This document shows positions 1 through 12,805 of a stretch of DNA of 64,000 nt, piece after piece. The position numbers and the translations under genes were made by a program. The DNA is from Ziziphus jujuba. Taxonomy: Eukaryota > Streptophyta > Magnoliopsida > Rosales > Rhamnaceae. Under the pieces are notes generated by a model. The model saw only the letters and a list, made by a program, of their open reading frames with translations, had not been told where the DNA came from and ran no database searches. Numbering within the stretch: the first letter of the stretch is position 1; every line of letters begins with the position of its first letter. The DNA lies in NCBI RefSeq assembly GCF_031755915.1, contig NC_083387.1, positions 11,739,001-11,803,000 of the forward strand, given 5' to 3'.

Positions 1-1160
1 TTATTTTTCCATTTGATGTATATGTCTTTTAATTAAAAAAATTGCTTCTAATCCTATAGTATTTAAACTTTAATTTCTAAATATTTTTGGATCTAAAATT
101 AAATAAAAAATTTAAAATAAATCTAAATTTTGGTCTAATGAAAATATTTTTATTAGACCAAAAGTTAAATAAAATTATTTTAATGGATGAAAAATTAATA
201 ATAATTTTTTATGTCCAAAACATAAAAAAATTAGTCCAAAATAAACAAAATAAAAATTAGACAAAAAATAAAAATAATAATAAATTTTAATTTTTTAAAT
301 TTTTTTCTTTATTTTTTATTTTGATCTAAAAGAAAGAAGGATGGTAAATTCACTTGCCAATCACTAGATTCTATAAAGAATGGACAACCATAGAAAAATT
401 AGAGATACCACTTTTGCTTAAAAAGATAAGGATCTAAAAGTAATAAAAATAAATTATTATACCAAATAAAAAAAATATATATATTAATAATAAATTTATT
501 TATTTTTTTATATTAGATTAAAATAAAAATCATGAAAATTAAAATTTATTTTTATTTTTTATTTTTATCTAATTTTCTCATTTTTTTATGATTTGGTCGT
601 AAAAAATTACTACAAATTTTTGTTCTAAAATTATTTTATTTAATTTTTGGTCTAATAAAAATAATTTTACTAGAACTAATATTCCATTTTTAGTTTTTTT
701 TTGTTTAATTTTAAGTCTAATTTTTATGTTTGTAAATTTTGGTCTATTTTTTTTTATTTTTTTTTATGGTTTAGGCATAACAAAATATTATTAATTTTTT
801 GTATACTAAAGTCATTTTATTTAATTTTTTTATCTAATAAAATTTTTTTATTAGACCAAAAATTTCAATTTTATTTTTATATTTTGGTTTAATTTTAGGT
901 CCAAAAATATTTAATTTCTTTGGAATTTTAATTTAAATAAGATAGGAATTGATAGAATTTAAATAAAAATAAAAATATAAAATAAAATAAAATATTTTTT
1001 ATTTTATTTTTTGGTTAAAAAAATGAATTAACACTGTTAGTCAACTGAACTGATTTGCAACAAATTTAAAATTTCAAAAATTTAATTCAAGCAATTTCAA
1101 ACTTTAAAATTCAATTCACATAACCATAAAACTTTAAAGTGCTAATCAGTAATTAGCCAT
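1..1160. repeat. AT-rich long foldback element, left part cut by window edge
   Basis: This stretch is built from motifs such as GACCAAAA and its complement TTTTGGTC, arranged so that the two halves are roughly inverted. The right terminal part (about 1040-1160), read in reverse complement, matches the left terminal arm of the complete copy at 17342-17480, including the core AAATTTGTTGCAAA. Internal blocks (about 130-300 and 600-960) also match 17800-18060 and 18400-18620. No coding potential is visible; the 63-codon ORF at 701 is low-complexity. Best read as a non-coding foldback or long-TIR (Mutator-like) element; the superfamily is uncertain because no target duplication can be seen. Confidence 0.6.
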
Positions 1161-2078
1161 AAAATATTCTCACTAGATAATATGATGCATCATATATAGA
1201 TTTTTTTATTCTTTTAAATATAAAACCTAAATAGGGTAAAAGTAGTCTATAAAATATGTGTGGGATCCATTAGCAATTTTTTTTTGGGGTAAATAATGGG
1301 ATTTATTGGCAATTCATATTGTTTATGAGTTTTATTATTTATGACAATAATCAATTTATGTGGTAAATTTTAATTGGACTATTTAATTATATTATTTTTT
1401 ATATTAAAACTTGTGAAAGAAAGTTCTTTAATGATGACTATTTAAATTATATAGCATATAAATCTCATTTTAATAATAACAAATACTATTTTTTATTTTT
1501 TAGTCGTTGATTTAACTTTTTAAAAATTACATTATTATTATTATTTTTTTCTATGGTAGCACCATTATTGGTAGTCCATATGTCTTTCTATAATTCTTTC
1601 ATGAACTCCTTAAAGCTATTTGAAACTTTTTTTTTTTTGTTATTTTATTTCAATTACACATTTCAATTGATGAATTTTAAAAAATTGACCATATACGATT
1701 GATGTAACTCTCTTGAAAAAGATTGACTTAATTAGTATATTCCTCGCAATTACATTTAAAAGATTGTAGGTACAAAATATCGAAAAGAAATTGTTGTAAA
1801 TAATCAAAAAATTAGTATAAATCTATTGGTAAATTATTTTATTTTTGATTAGTGTATAAGCCTAATTTCGTTAAACTCATTAGATACAATTTGAGGGACA
1901 AAGTACAAAAATTGTAATAATCAGATGGTAGAGTGTAATTTACCTACCCTTATTTTCTTCTTCTTAAATTTTTTTTTGGCTTTATTAATGTTGAACTGTC
2001 TTACAGGTTCCAACTAGCTGAATCAATCAATGCCTTCCTTCAAGTATCATTTATCTTATCCCTTAAAATCCTTCTTAA

Positions 2079-2081
<3 letters not shown>

Positions 2082-2111
<30 letters not shown>
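2082..2111. repeat. G30 homopolymer
   Basis: Thirty consecutive G residues in an otherwise very AT-rich region. It can fold as a G-quadruplex on the + strand; its exact length is likely to be unreliable in any assembly. Confidence 0.9.
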
Positions 2112-2112
<1 letters not shown>

Positions 2113-3705
2113 AAGAGAAAAAGAGAATGATTATTTCCCTTTTTAGCAATCAATTATTGACTTCATTTTCTTATGCAATTGTTGAATTTCATTGAATGTC
2201 AAATGTGTAAAGAAAAAAGAAACAAAAGCTTTTTGCAGGGTAATATATATATATATATATATAAAATTGAATAAAATTTAAATATTGGACATTTTCTAAT
2301 AAAGTTATTTTAATTTTTAAATAATACTCTACGTACAATTGTTTTCATTTTCAAATGTGACTGTCTTATACAATTGAAAATCACAATTTTTTTTGGCTTT
2401 CAATTGAAAATTATTATAGAATATTTAACAGCCTGAAATGCATGTAAATCAATTTAAACGAAAATTATCATAACGCATAAAACCATGTTAGGGGTAGTGC
2501 TGGCATCCGGTCATTTAATTTCTTTATAATAAGAAAATAAACATGGTAAACGCAAAAAAAATTGTTAGTAAATACTTCTCCAACACCAAAAGTCATAGAG
2601 AAGAAGCTCACCCAAAAAAAAAAAAAAAAAAAAAAATTCATAGAAAAGGATCAAACACATTTATCTATTTTTTTTTCCCTTCTTTTTTGATTGAAAATAT
2701 TTATCTGAGGCCGTCAAACATAAAAAGCCTAACTTGAACGAGTTTTATATGTGATCTAGGTGAACTTACTATGATTTACCTTAAAAAATGTGTACGTACT
2801 ATGCATATAACTGTAAGGTTGAGTTTTATGCAATCTATAGAAAGTAATTTTTTTTTTTTTTTTCATCATTGTTCTCAATTTTAGAGGACAGATAATTATG
2901 GAAGTTTTGTAATCGACCGAGTTTGGCCTAATCTTGAGACGTGTCAAGCCCCAGGGGTATGCATATATAGTACAGACATTTAATTAATTAAAAAATGTAG
3001 AAAGCTTGGAGGTAACATTGAATTTTGTATGTGAATTTAAAGCTTCATTAAACCAACAGACTTCAATAAACCAAGCACATGCTAAAATAAAGAAGCTCAC
3101 GTGACTGAGATTTGCCTCAACACTTTGGCTGACTGAATGTGTAGGATCCTTCATACTCGTCACCTGTCAGAATGTAACCACAAATATCTTCGGGTCTGTT
3201 GGCTACTAATTTGCAAAATGATTTTTTATTTCACAATTTTAAAAATGACAAAAAAAAAAATAAAAATGCAGTAGCTATTTTTGAAATACCTAATTAGAAA
3301 AAAGTTGAAGCATTTCTGCTTTGAAATGTAGAGAAATTTAGAAAATGTTCCTATACGTTTTTTTTATGTATTTGAAAAATTTAGAAAATAAAAGTGTAAA
3401 AAGGATATCGATAATATTTATCATTTAAATAAAAGTATTTTTCATTGATATATACCATATTTTGACATATATTAGACATACATATATATAATGAGTTTAC
3501 AACAAAACGATTTAATACTTTTAGTGTTAGATATTTATTTATTAGATGTTAGAATTTAAAATTTAAAAATTATAAAAATTTTATTTGAAATTTTGTCTAG
3601 ATTAGGTGATAAATAAATATAATTTTAAATTATAATTTTTGATGCTATCTAAAAGCTATAAAAAAATCGTTATTAAGGACTTTATTTAAACCTGTTTGCA
3701 TAAAA

Positions 3706-3724
3706 ACACACACACACACACACA
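3706..3724. repeat. (AC)n microsatellite
   Basis: About nine AC units, uninterrupted. Confidence 0.9.
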
Positions 3725-3754
3725 TAATCAGATTCCAATAAGAATTTAATATAA

Positions 3755-3975
3755 AGATTAACTGAAAATCTTCATTTCTTAACTATTTAGATCGCATGAA
3801 GAATTGATATTTAAAATTATATTTATTAATCATGGAGTCCTAACAATGTTTATTTTCCCCATATAGGATTTTAGTACTTAACAAAATTCATATTTAACTA
3901 CTTTTTAAATTTTAAATGTTAGCATTTAATATAATCCAATGGTCATCAAATATGAACTTTAATTTAATTAAGTAA
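3755..3975 (+). repeat. TA-microsatellite-linked MITE, copy 1
   Basis: The core TTAAAATTATATTTATTAAT followed by CAT and a short block ending in TTTT recurs at about 9270 and, diverged, at about 48480; an inverted relative lies at 20335-20550. This copy is followed at once by a (TA)n tract at 4003-4025. The arrangement resembles micron-type MITEs, which reside in TA microsatellites. No coding capacity. Ends are approximate. Confidence 0.5.
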
Positions 3976-5449
3976 GATTGAGCTTTCTTGAGATTGATTG
4001 TGTATATATATATATATATATATATTTCAATATAAATATAACATTTACCAAATATAATTTTACCTATTTCCATTATATATATATATATATTGACCAAAAA
4101 TTAGTCAATTTTACCATTTTAATTCTTATAAAATATTTTTAATATATTACCAAACGTGTTTTTAAATACATGAAATCCAATTTACCATTTTTATTTTACA
4201 AAATTAATTTATAAAGTAAAGCTATTTGTTTATGATTGGTAAACGATACCAATGGGACCTATATGATCCTATATATAATATGACAATTTATATGATTATC
4301 ATAAAAATATTTATTTTTAAAATTATAGTATAAAAGATAATAGAATTAAATATTACAATTAAAATTTATTAGATAAACTGGTAATTGTCATAAATGATAA
4401 TAAATAATAAAACTTTTTAGAAAGAAAATGTTTTATAAACATACTAAGAGGCTTTTTCATATTTTCATTCCAACCAGCAATAAATCTCACATTATCTAAA
4501 ACAGGGGAGATTTTTAATTTTCTTTTTAATATATGAGGTTTTTTGAATTTTCTTAGAATAATAGCTGTATAATTGTCTTAAATAATATGTTTGGCCTTTC
4601 TAAGTTGAAGTACAATATCTCTATAAATTATTTTTATTCTAAATTACAATATTTACTGTTTGTTTGGTTATTAATTTGAATTTTTAGTTTTTTTTTTCAT
4701 TATAATTAGAAAATTTAGTTAAAGTAATGAAAATTTTGATATTATTTTTTTTATTTATGGTTTAATCGAAAGTTTTAATGCTATTTCCTTTTATAATTAA
4801 TATTTATTTTAGGTAGTATTTGTTAAAATGTTCATCTTTCATTATTTTGTTTCGTAATTTATTATTGATTTTTTTATCTCTTAAATTATATTTTTATTTG
4901 ATTATCATATTTTTAAAACAAATGTTTTAGTTTTTGTTTAAAAGTATATTCTCTCATATCATTCTAAAATAATTTGTTTTTGAACAAACTGAATCAAATT
5001 TTCTAATAGACTTATCTAGATGTTAAAATAATAATTAAATTATATGAAAGTTTATAAAAACTAGTTATCAATTTTTTTAGCTATTATAAATATAATAATA
5101 AAACTATATCATCAATAATAACTTGAACATTAAAAACAAAAATGTAACTTCATTTGAATATTTAAAAAAGAATATTATAATTTCTTTCTCAAGTATAGAA
5201 TTCTGGCTTCGCCCTCAATTTAAAAATAATAATTAAATTATATGAAAGTTTATAAAAGCTAGTTATAATTTTTTTTAGAGATCATAAATATAATAAAAAA
5301 AAAACTATATCATCAATAACAATTTGAACACTCAAAAAAAAAAAAAAATTGTAACTTAATTTGACATTTAAAAAAATATATTATAATTTGGCTCCCCCAA
5401 CCCCTACACCCCGCCCTAAAAATCTGTTACTCTTTATTCGAAGCAGTGG

Positions 5450-5640
5450 TTAAAGAAAGAACTTATTGATATTCCTGAAGTGGCTGAAGTTTTTGCTTTT
5501 TATAAGGCTTTATTAATGGCTACCAAGGAAGGTTGGAGGAATATATGCAATGAGAGTGATGCCAAAGTTGTGATTTAAGGCTTGAATAAGCTTGAGTTCT
5601 CCTTGCACTGGTCTGTACGTAGAAGGTTTCACAAAATGCA
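5450..5640 (+). pseudogene. LINE-type RNase H domain relic
   Basis: In the frame starting at 5450 the translation includes EVAEVFAFYKALLMATKEGW and then RNICNESDAKVVI, followed by a stop. This is the A-E-A/ESD pattern of the plant RNase H-like domain (RVT_3) found at the C-terminus of non-LTR retrotransposon polyproteins and related cellular copies. The E of the first block and the D of ESD correspond to catalytic acidic positions. No reverse transcriptase is recognisable upstream and the frame is stopped at about 5576, so this is a fragment. It could also derive from a single-domain RNase H-like gene. Confidence 0.5.
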
Positions 5641-6702
5641 TTTTGGAGCCATGTTCATTGTTTTATACAATATGTATATAGTATAAAACAAAACATATAA
5701 TATATTTTTTTTGTGATCCCTAGGGATTCCAATTATTAGCTCATCAATCATATGCGCTGCTAATTAAGAATTCAATAACGGGGTGATTTAACGATGACCA
5801 AATTTCCTTTTTTTTTTTTTTTTAAAGACATTATGAATTAGGAAAGAGGCCTCGAGACTAGCTATTATCCTGGAGAAGCACCCTTTTTTTTTGGAGTGGT
5901 TGATCCTTTTGGTTTAAATATTTTAAATAAAAAAAAGGAATGAGAAGAGAAAAATGGAGTGGAAAATTAGATCATGAGGGAACTGTTATCATATTTTTTC
6001 TAAACTAGTATGACATGCCTTCAATAACGATTCATTTATGTACATACAAAAATATATGGTGTGTATATATATGTATAATATGGCCATGAAAAGACCCTTG
6101 ACAACATAAATCTGTATTTATATAAATAAATATTACATATATTTATTTATTTTGAAATTAATAATATTATTATTATATTTATGTGTTTTTTTTAAATAAT
6201 ATTTATGGAGTTTTGACAACCTAATTAAACATATTGGAGATAGATATATAAGAGATTTGAATCTATATATTGTAGGAGTTGAGCTTCTTTGTATATGTAT
6301 GTTTGTGTCAGTTTTATAAGCCATTAAATTACTGCAATGGCAGAAATTTGAATATATATTATTAATTTTAATGAGTGTATATAAGATTTATATTCCCCTT
6401 TTATGGTTTTAGTATATAGTTTGCTAAATTAATAAAGTTCACCAATATATATATATATAATTTTATTCTTGGTCATTCCTGTTCAATTATAATAGACGCT
6501 AACTTTATTATCAGTAATAGGACAGTGACGTCCAAGAATACGGAGCAATATATATACATATATACATATATATAATTTCTACAATTGCCATGAGGCTTGG
6601 CCTAATCATATCCCGACATAATTGAATTTTTTTACCACTTATATGCAGATATAATTGAACAATGCCTAATATAATTTTGGCATCCACGCCAAATTTAGCA
6701 CG

Positions 6703-6740
<38 letters not shown>

Positions 6741-7353
6741 AGTTTTGTTAATGTTTGGGCTATAATATTAATTTTTCAACTTAATAATTTTAATTCATTA
6801 AAATATTATTTTTGAGAAATTAATTAATTAGCATTATATTGATTGGAGTTAAAATAATCATGTAATTGACACATGTATAAATTGAAATTTTCAAGTCGGA
6901 GGTTGCAACAATCCAACATTGGAAGTGTACGAAGCAACTCAAAGTTCTCTACATATATAAATAAGAGCTTTATTGGCTTTGTAAACATACACTTTACTAC
7001 ATCCAATTATAAAACTTTAGACTATTTAGTTTATTTTTATCGAAATTATTATTATTAGTCAATTGTTTTCAATTGTTTTTAGTTGAAATTTTATTTTTAA
7101 ATTTAGTCTTTAAGGCAATTGAATATTATATACTATTTTGTTTTCCAATAATTAATACAATGGTTTGAATAATTTGATTCAATTGGTTCATATTTTTTTT
7201 GAACTGTTACAAATTAATGGCACGCCTACATATCTAAGAGACAATAAATTATTAAAAAAATTTCCAACATATTTCAACAATTGCAGAACACTTAAATATG
7301 TGCATCTTAAGTTACCTGTGATCTCATATATATATATATATATATATCCCATT
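5641..7353. other. Gene-free AT-rich region
   Basis: Only short overlapping low-complexity ORFs. Contains a compound (TC)n(TA)n tract at about 6705-6740 and a TA tract at about 7326-7348 that abuts the next MITE. Confidence 0.55.
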
Positions 7354-7518
7354 GGAAATTCTATGGTGAGGACGGTCCGCATGAGGACTGCATTATTAGT
7401 GACGGTTTTTCATAGTATTAAAGACGATTTTCTAAAAAATCGTCACCAATATTATGAAAAACTGTCACTAATATTGTGATCCACATGAGAACCATCCGCA
7501 CCATAGACGGACTGTATA
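7354..7518. repeat. 165-bp palindromic MITE, copy 1
   Basis: The sequence runs from GGAAATTCTATGGTG to ACGGACTGTATA and is largely self-complementary: the left part CTATGGTGAGGACGGT mirrors the right part ACCATCCGCACCATAG, and TAGTGACGGTTTTTCATA mirrors TATGAAAAACTGTCACTA. The same 165-bp unit occurs at 10714. It would fold into one long hairpin. The size and structure fit a MITE (Mutator- or CACTA-derived is possible), but no clear target duplication can be assigned. An ORF of 104 codons crossing it is a by-product of the repeat. Confidence 0.75.
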
Positions 7519-9165
7519 TCCTATAGTTTACATATAGTCATTAATATTGTTCTATAATTACATGCAATAAAATATGTATGCATATTCATAACAAAATTAT
7601 ATATATCCTAATATTCTATTAAGCAATGTCTGATCAACTTAGCTTATGTTGTTGGATTGCGGTCCGATTATATGCAATCCATGTGAAAATTTAAAGTTAA
7701 AAGATTGCCCATGCGCATTTAGAACAATATGGGCAGGGTCGGCCATTAGAATAAAATTTTATATGTATATAGGTTAGAGTCCAATGATGGGTAGGGGTTA
7801 GAAAAAAGTGAAAAAGATGAAACCCAATTCCTAAAACTGATATTGAAATGACAACAAATGATCAAATTCTTATGGAATTATACATTTGTCGATTCATTTG
7901 AAGAAAAGTAGCAGAATATATACACGTTTTGTCAACTATATATTTAGACAAAATGCCGAGACGATATTTAAGTTCTTATTAAAAATTGCATCCACAGAAG
8001 GGGAAGACTCCAAAATGCTCTCAATTATTTGTTTCTTTGTTTTTCCCTTTTATCTGTTCTCCACAAGCTTCCGCATAGAGCAGACAGAATGATCAATTAT
8101 ATTTACTTTTACTTTTTTCTTGTTTGTTGCTTTGAAAGGTTGGTCACGATTTGTGGCATTGAAACAGATATCAAATATGTACTTTACTCAGTGTTTGCTA
8201 TGCACTTTGAGGAATATAAATATACTTTCTTTGTGCAAATGATAACGGTACCCTGGAATATTGTGAAATAATGAATTTCCTTCTCCCAAGGTACAATAAT
8301 ATTTTAATCCATTTTCTACCTAAATCATTGCTACGTCGATCCAATGCATGTGACATCTTAAATAAGAGAGACATATGCCCCGTATCAAGCAACTCTAAGT
8401 CAAAAGCAATAAAAAAAGTGATTGAGTTTTAATCATCAACATTATAAATGGTAATGTAGACATGGGGTTTTTTGTATCATAATCATCTGGATTTTGTGTT
8501 TTTACAAGAAACATTGCATGCATTCCTCACAAAGAGCAAAAACTACCTAATTTTTTACTTTTTCCATTTTAAGCATGAAAAATTTTCGTCTACAGATGGA
8601 TATGAATTTCAGCCATCGAAATTCTACCAACAAAATCAAAATTTGTCATAAACTTATCTTGTAAAATTATTTTTTGTTTATAGAGAAGTGGTAGATTACG
8701 ACAAGGAAGCTGTGCAATAAAAAAAACAGCCACGACCCGTTTTGTATAAAATAATTTTCACAAATGAATTTTAGTAACCAAAAAACTATTGAAGATATGC
8801 AATATTAAAGCCAATCAAGAGTCAGCACAATCGATTTTAATGATTAAACTCTTTCATTTTCTCAATTAATTATATTAAATATGATTGATTTATTTCCTTG
8901 AATATGTATTCTCTATTTCCTTTGTTACAAATTAGATGCACCTATAAACTAATAGGGGTGTTTTTTTTTTTTTTTTTTGGTATTATAAGTAAAAAGGTAC
9001 AATAAAAAATGCAGCTCTAGGTTTTGTGTCTACATATGTATCTTTTGTGTTATTTTTCTCTTTTTTGCTCTTATGTTTCTAAGTATTGAAAAAGTAAATA
9101 GTGGTGGTTGTGGATTTATTTTGAATACATCCAAATAAAAAGAAAAAACAAAAAATAATTTATTT

Positions 9166-9205
<40 letters not shown>

Positions 9206-9220
9206 CATGCATATATCGTG
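7519..9220. other. Gene-free region
   Basis: Short ORFs at 7886 and 8029 have no recognisable domain or splice context. The base composition is slightly less AT-extreme than the flanks but no gene model is supported. Confidence 0.5.
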
Positions 9221-9420
9221 TTCCTAATATTAGGACTAACATCATTTTTTATCTTTTGGATTGTAAAAATTGAAATTTAAAATTATATTTATTAATCATC
9301 AAGTTTAACATGATTCATTTTATCTAAAATAAATTTTAATATGTTCCAAATTTATATTTTAAATTTTAAATTCTAATTTTTAATTTAATTTCAAGATTAA
9401 TAAAAAAAATCTAATCAGCT
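9221..9420 (+). repeat. TA-microsatellite-linked MITE, copy 2
   Basis: Shares the core TTAAAATTATATTTATTAAT with the copy at 3755. It is bracketed on both sides by TA tracts, 9169-9201 on the left and 9420-9447 on the right, as expected if it inserted into, or seeded, a TA microsatellite. Confidence 0.55.
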
Positions 9421-9447
9421 ATATATATATATATATATATATATATT

Positions 9448-9535
9448 TTTATAACCAAAAATGAGTTAATGTAGATGATATAACAATATAATTTCGCATT
9501 TCCTTCTACTATAAATGATGGCAAGCAATCAAGGG

Positions 9536-9574
<39 letters not shown>

Positions 9575-10548
9575 GTAATATCATTTGGCAAGATATTTTA
9601 AGAGATCAGACGTGGAGCTGTATAATGCCTAACTAGCTGACAATTAATGAATATGTCGTTAGATTTATTAGCGATTCCTAGCTAAAGAGAAAGGCCATTA
9701 CAGTACGGCACTGACCCCCATGAGCCATCCCTCTCAGTATCTCCCTTTTCAATTTCAATATTTTATATGATTCCTCAGGATTGATATGGGCTTGGCGCCA
9801 CCTTTTAACATACCATGCACTCTGATATACTTGATCCCTATAAATTAAATAAAAAAAAAAATTCATATCACTGCTTTGCTAATTCGGGTAACGGGGTTCT
9901 TGAAATTCCCTCCCCCCCCCCCCCCATAATAGTGTTTATATAACTTAGTTGTATTAGTCTGTGTGCGTGGGAAACATCTAGTAATAAATCTATTTTTTAT
10001 GTCAGACAATAATTTTAATTTCTAATCTTTATACCCTCAATGTGAAAACTTGATTGTATTAACTTATCTTTTACAACATACAATCGTTAATATTATACTA
10101 AGGTCTCTAAATGCATCCATTGAATTTGTTGAATTTATTAATTGAACTGGACCTATATTTTAAAATTAAATATAAAAGGTTGATTTTATAAATCTTTTAC
10201 TCACTGACTACTTCGTTTTATATATGGTTTATGTCTACTTTGTTTATGAATGTTGGATATTGAGCAGCATGACCAGCTCTTATGTGCTTCTACAATAAAA
10301 TGTGACATATAATGTACCTATAGAAATATATTAAGTCACCATTCCAATGAAAGTGAGATTCTGGATTTAATCTATACAGTGAGCATATATATCGCCAAGG
10401 AAGTCCTAGTCAGAAACAAAGTGAATAACGTAGTTGTCACACGAAATTGTCAATTCACAAAAAGGCAATATTCCCACTATCCCATTCACAAACTAGACTT
10501 TATGCGTAGCACGCCTCCTGATCTTATTGTTAATTACTACTACTAGTG

Positions 10549-10602
<54 letters not shown>

Positions 10603-10713
10603 TCACACACAAAGACCTTATCTCGCACCATAACAAGATGCGGCTGTCCGAACCGTAAAATTCTCTTTTACACACATACATATAAATATATATTCACACA
10701 CATATACTTATAC
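9448..10713. other. Gene-free region with microsatellites
   Basis: Holds a TA tract (9539-9571), a C run of about 14 near 9912, and a long (AT)n tract at 10550-10598. A 62-codon minus ORF at 9678-9866 has ordinary amino-acid composition but no recognisable domain and no splice context; not called as a gene. Confidence 0.5.
10550..10598. repeat. (AT)n microsatellite, about 49 bp
   Basis: The longest uninterrupted AT tract in the window. It creates spurious poly-Ile-Tyr ORFs on both strands. Confidence 0.9.
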
Positions 10714-10878
10714 GGAAATTCTATGGTGAGGACGGTCTGCATGAGGACCGCAGTATTAGTGACGGTTTTTCATAGTATTAACGACGGTTTCTTAGAAAAT
10801 CGTCACCAATACTATGAAAAACCGTCACCAATACTGTGGTCCACATGAGGACCATCCGCACCATAAACGGACTGTATA
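10714..10878. repeat. 165-bp palindromic MITE, copy 2
   Basis: Same length and boundaries as 7354-7518, with scattered substitutions. This copy keeps the better palindrome: TAGTGACGGTTTTTCATAGT pairs with the ACTATGAAAAACCGTCAC block near the right end. A TA tract follows at about 10883-10901. Confidence 0.75.
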
Positions 10879-11114
10879 CTTACATATATATATATATATA
10901 TAAATAAATAGGGTTGTTCTGTTTGGAATATACTCTCAATATAAAGTGGGTATAATGATGTATCAAATATTGAAGGTGCTAACTCAATTAATGAGTTAAT
11001 AAAACCCTAATTGGACAAGTAACAAATCCTTAGCATTTGCTATATACTTAGTGTCTAATATAAGGTAAAAATTAATGTTCAAAAAAAAAAAAAAAGAAAA
11101 ACAATATATAATAT

Positions 11115-11145
<31 letters not shown>

Positions 11146-12463
11146 TGTGTTATTTTCATATCAAAAAAATTTTGATTAAAAAACATCAAAAACTTTATTA
11201 TTAGTCATAAGTTAGAGCTTTAAAAATGTATTTTGAATTTTTGTACGTATAGTGAAATATTAAAATTTGAGGACAAATTGAAACTTGTATAAACTCATAT
11301 TAATCTAAAATTCAACTTGTAATTTTAATTTCTTGAAACAATTTAAAGAATAACAAAGAAGATGCTGATGAAATCATCAAGATGGTTCTGACATAAGAAT
11401 TCCTATATTAACCGTCAACATCCATATCTTTGGTTTCTTGTTTAATGTACACTTCATTATCTTATAAAGCAAAGACGAAACCAAACATATGGATATTGAT
11501 CAATGGTCAGAAAAAAAGTGCATTCCGAATATATTATTTTTTCCACAAGAACATATCCTAAAATGTGACAAAGAGATCTAAATATCCCTCCATGTTCCCT
11601 TTGCTTATTGGCAATTTACTTCCAATATTACCCCTTTTGATTTAGTTTGATCTAGTGTTACTATTTTCGTTGGACTACAAGTCAGCTGCTCTATCCGCAG
11701 AAACCTTCCTGCCTTATCACATTCTCATAATCACATAATAAAAGCAAATTAAAGAGAAAGAGAGCATATGATCTGTCCCACAAGCAAAAGTCTCCACAAT
11801 TGAGACCCCACGAGATTAAATGCTTGAGATATTGAAGACAATTATATATATATATATATATATTTGCATATATCTCGTAAGGAACAGAAAAACATATATT
11901 TTTTTTACCCAAAAAAAAAGAAAAAGCAAATCATATATTTTGTAATTATTAATTAAAGCTTTCTATATATTTTCAAATATTCAAATGCACACATGACATA
12001 CATATGAGGGTAATTTTCTATTCAACTACCCACTTGAGTGGATCTGTCGTTTAGCTTTTGGCTATTTGAAGTAATGAATATTTAAACTAATGTCTTTTTA
12101 GATATTGTACTAAGAATTTGAGACAATATATTCATGCAATTAGTTTTCAGCACAGTATAGATAGATTACTTTCTAATATTTTGATCTTTCCAAACACGGA
12201 AAAGGGAGGAATATTTGAGTTTAGATCTGTCAAAGTTTGGAAAGATTTAGAGTCTGACTCAAGCATATCCTAAATCAGGGAATCAAAGCCATATTGGGTG
12301 TTGCAATATTTTTGCTCATCAAGGGGCAGGGTCAACTTTCTATTTTTTTTTTTTTTTTTTTTTTGTGAATGGGGTGTCAACTAATTATAAATGTATATAT
12401 ACGTGGGTCCAAATTATGGTTCAAAAAAGGCCAAAACGGGGGTATGACACTAATTTAGTATTC
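10879..12463. other. Gene-free AT-rich region
   Basis: Contains a short (GA)n tract near 11126-11146 and a poly-T tract near 12340-12364. No coding sequence or recognisable element. Confidence 0.5.
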
Positions 12464-12805
12464 GTTTAGTATAGCTGAGAAAGTAGAGCTTTAGTCTGTA
12501 GAGCTTTCTATAATAGATCTTTTTGAAAAAAGAATTTTTATTAAAATGCTAATAAATTTTATTTGTAAATAAAAAATCTGCATTAAATACTCATTAAGTT
12601 GTATTAAATACTTATTAAATTTTTATATAAGGTTTAAAAAAAAAAAAAAGCTTTTCTAGAGAAGCTAAAAATTTGGAATTCTCTAATTTTTTAACCAATA
12701 AGTACTTATTAACTTTTATCAAACACCTTTATTTTTTTATAAAAGAGCTTTTAACCTTAAAGTAGAACTTTTAAATCAAAAAAAGTTTTGCCAAACATAG
12801 CCTTT
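12464..12805. repeat. Foldback-like repeat with CAAACATA-type ends
   Basis: The left end reads GTTTAGTATAGC and the right end GCCAAACATAGCC, roughly complementary. The interior carries AGAGCTTT-type blocks and their complements (AAAGAGCTTTTAA). A region of similar design lies at 32511-32822. Probably a decayed MITE; identity between the copies is low. Confidence 0.35.

Larger units (their letters stand above)
1161..5440. other. Gene-free AT-rich region
   Basis: No ORF with protein-like composition. The stretch holds a 30-base G run, CA and TA microsatellites, several poly-A/T tracts and one copy of the TA-linked MITE family, which are listed separately. Confidence 0.6.

Noticed and set aside
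5865..5885. miR164-like TGGAGAAGCA
   Set aside because: Only ten bases agree, followed by poly-T; no hairpin partner seen.
7165..7479. 104-codon ORF sharing a peptide with the 100-codon ORF at 10546-10848
   Set aside because: The shared peptide is only the translation of the 165-bp MITE; the rest is TA-repeat or unrelated sequence.
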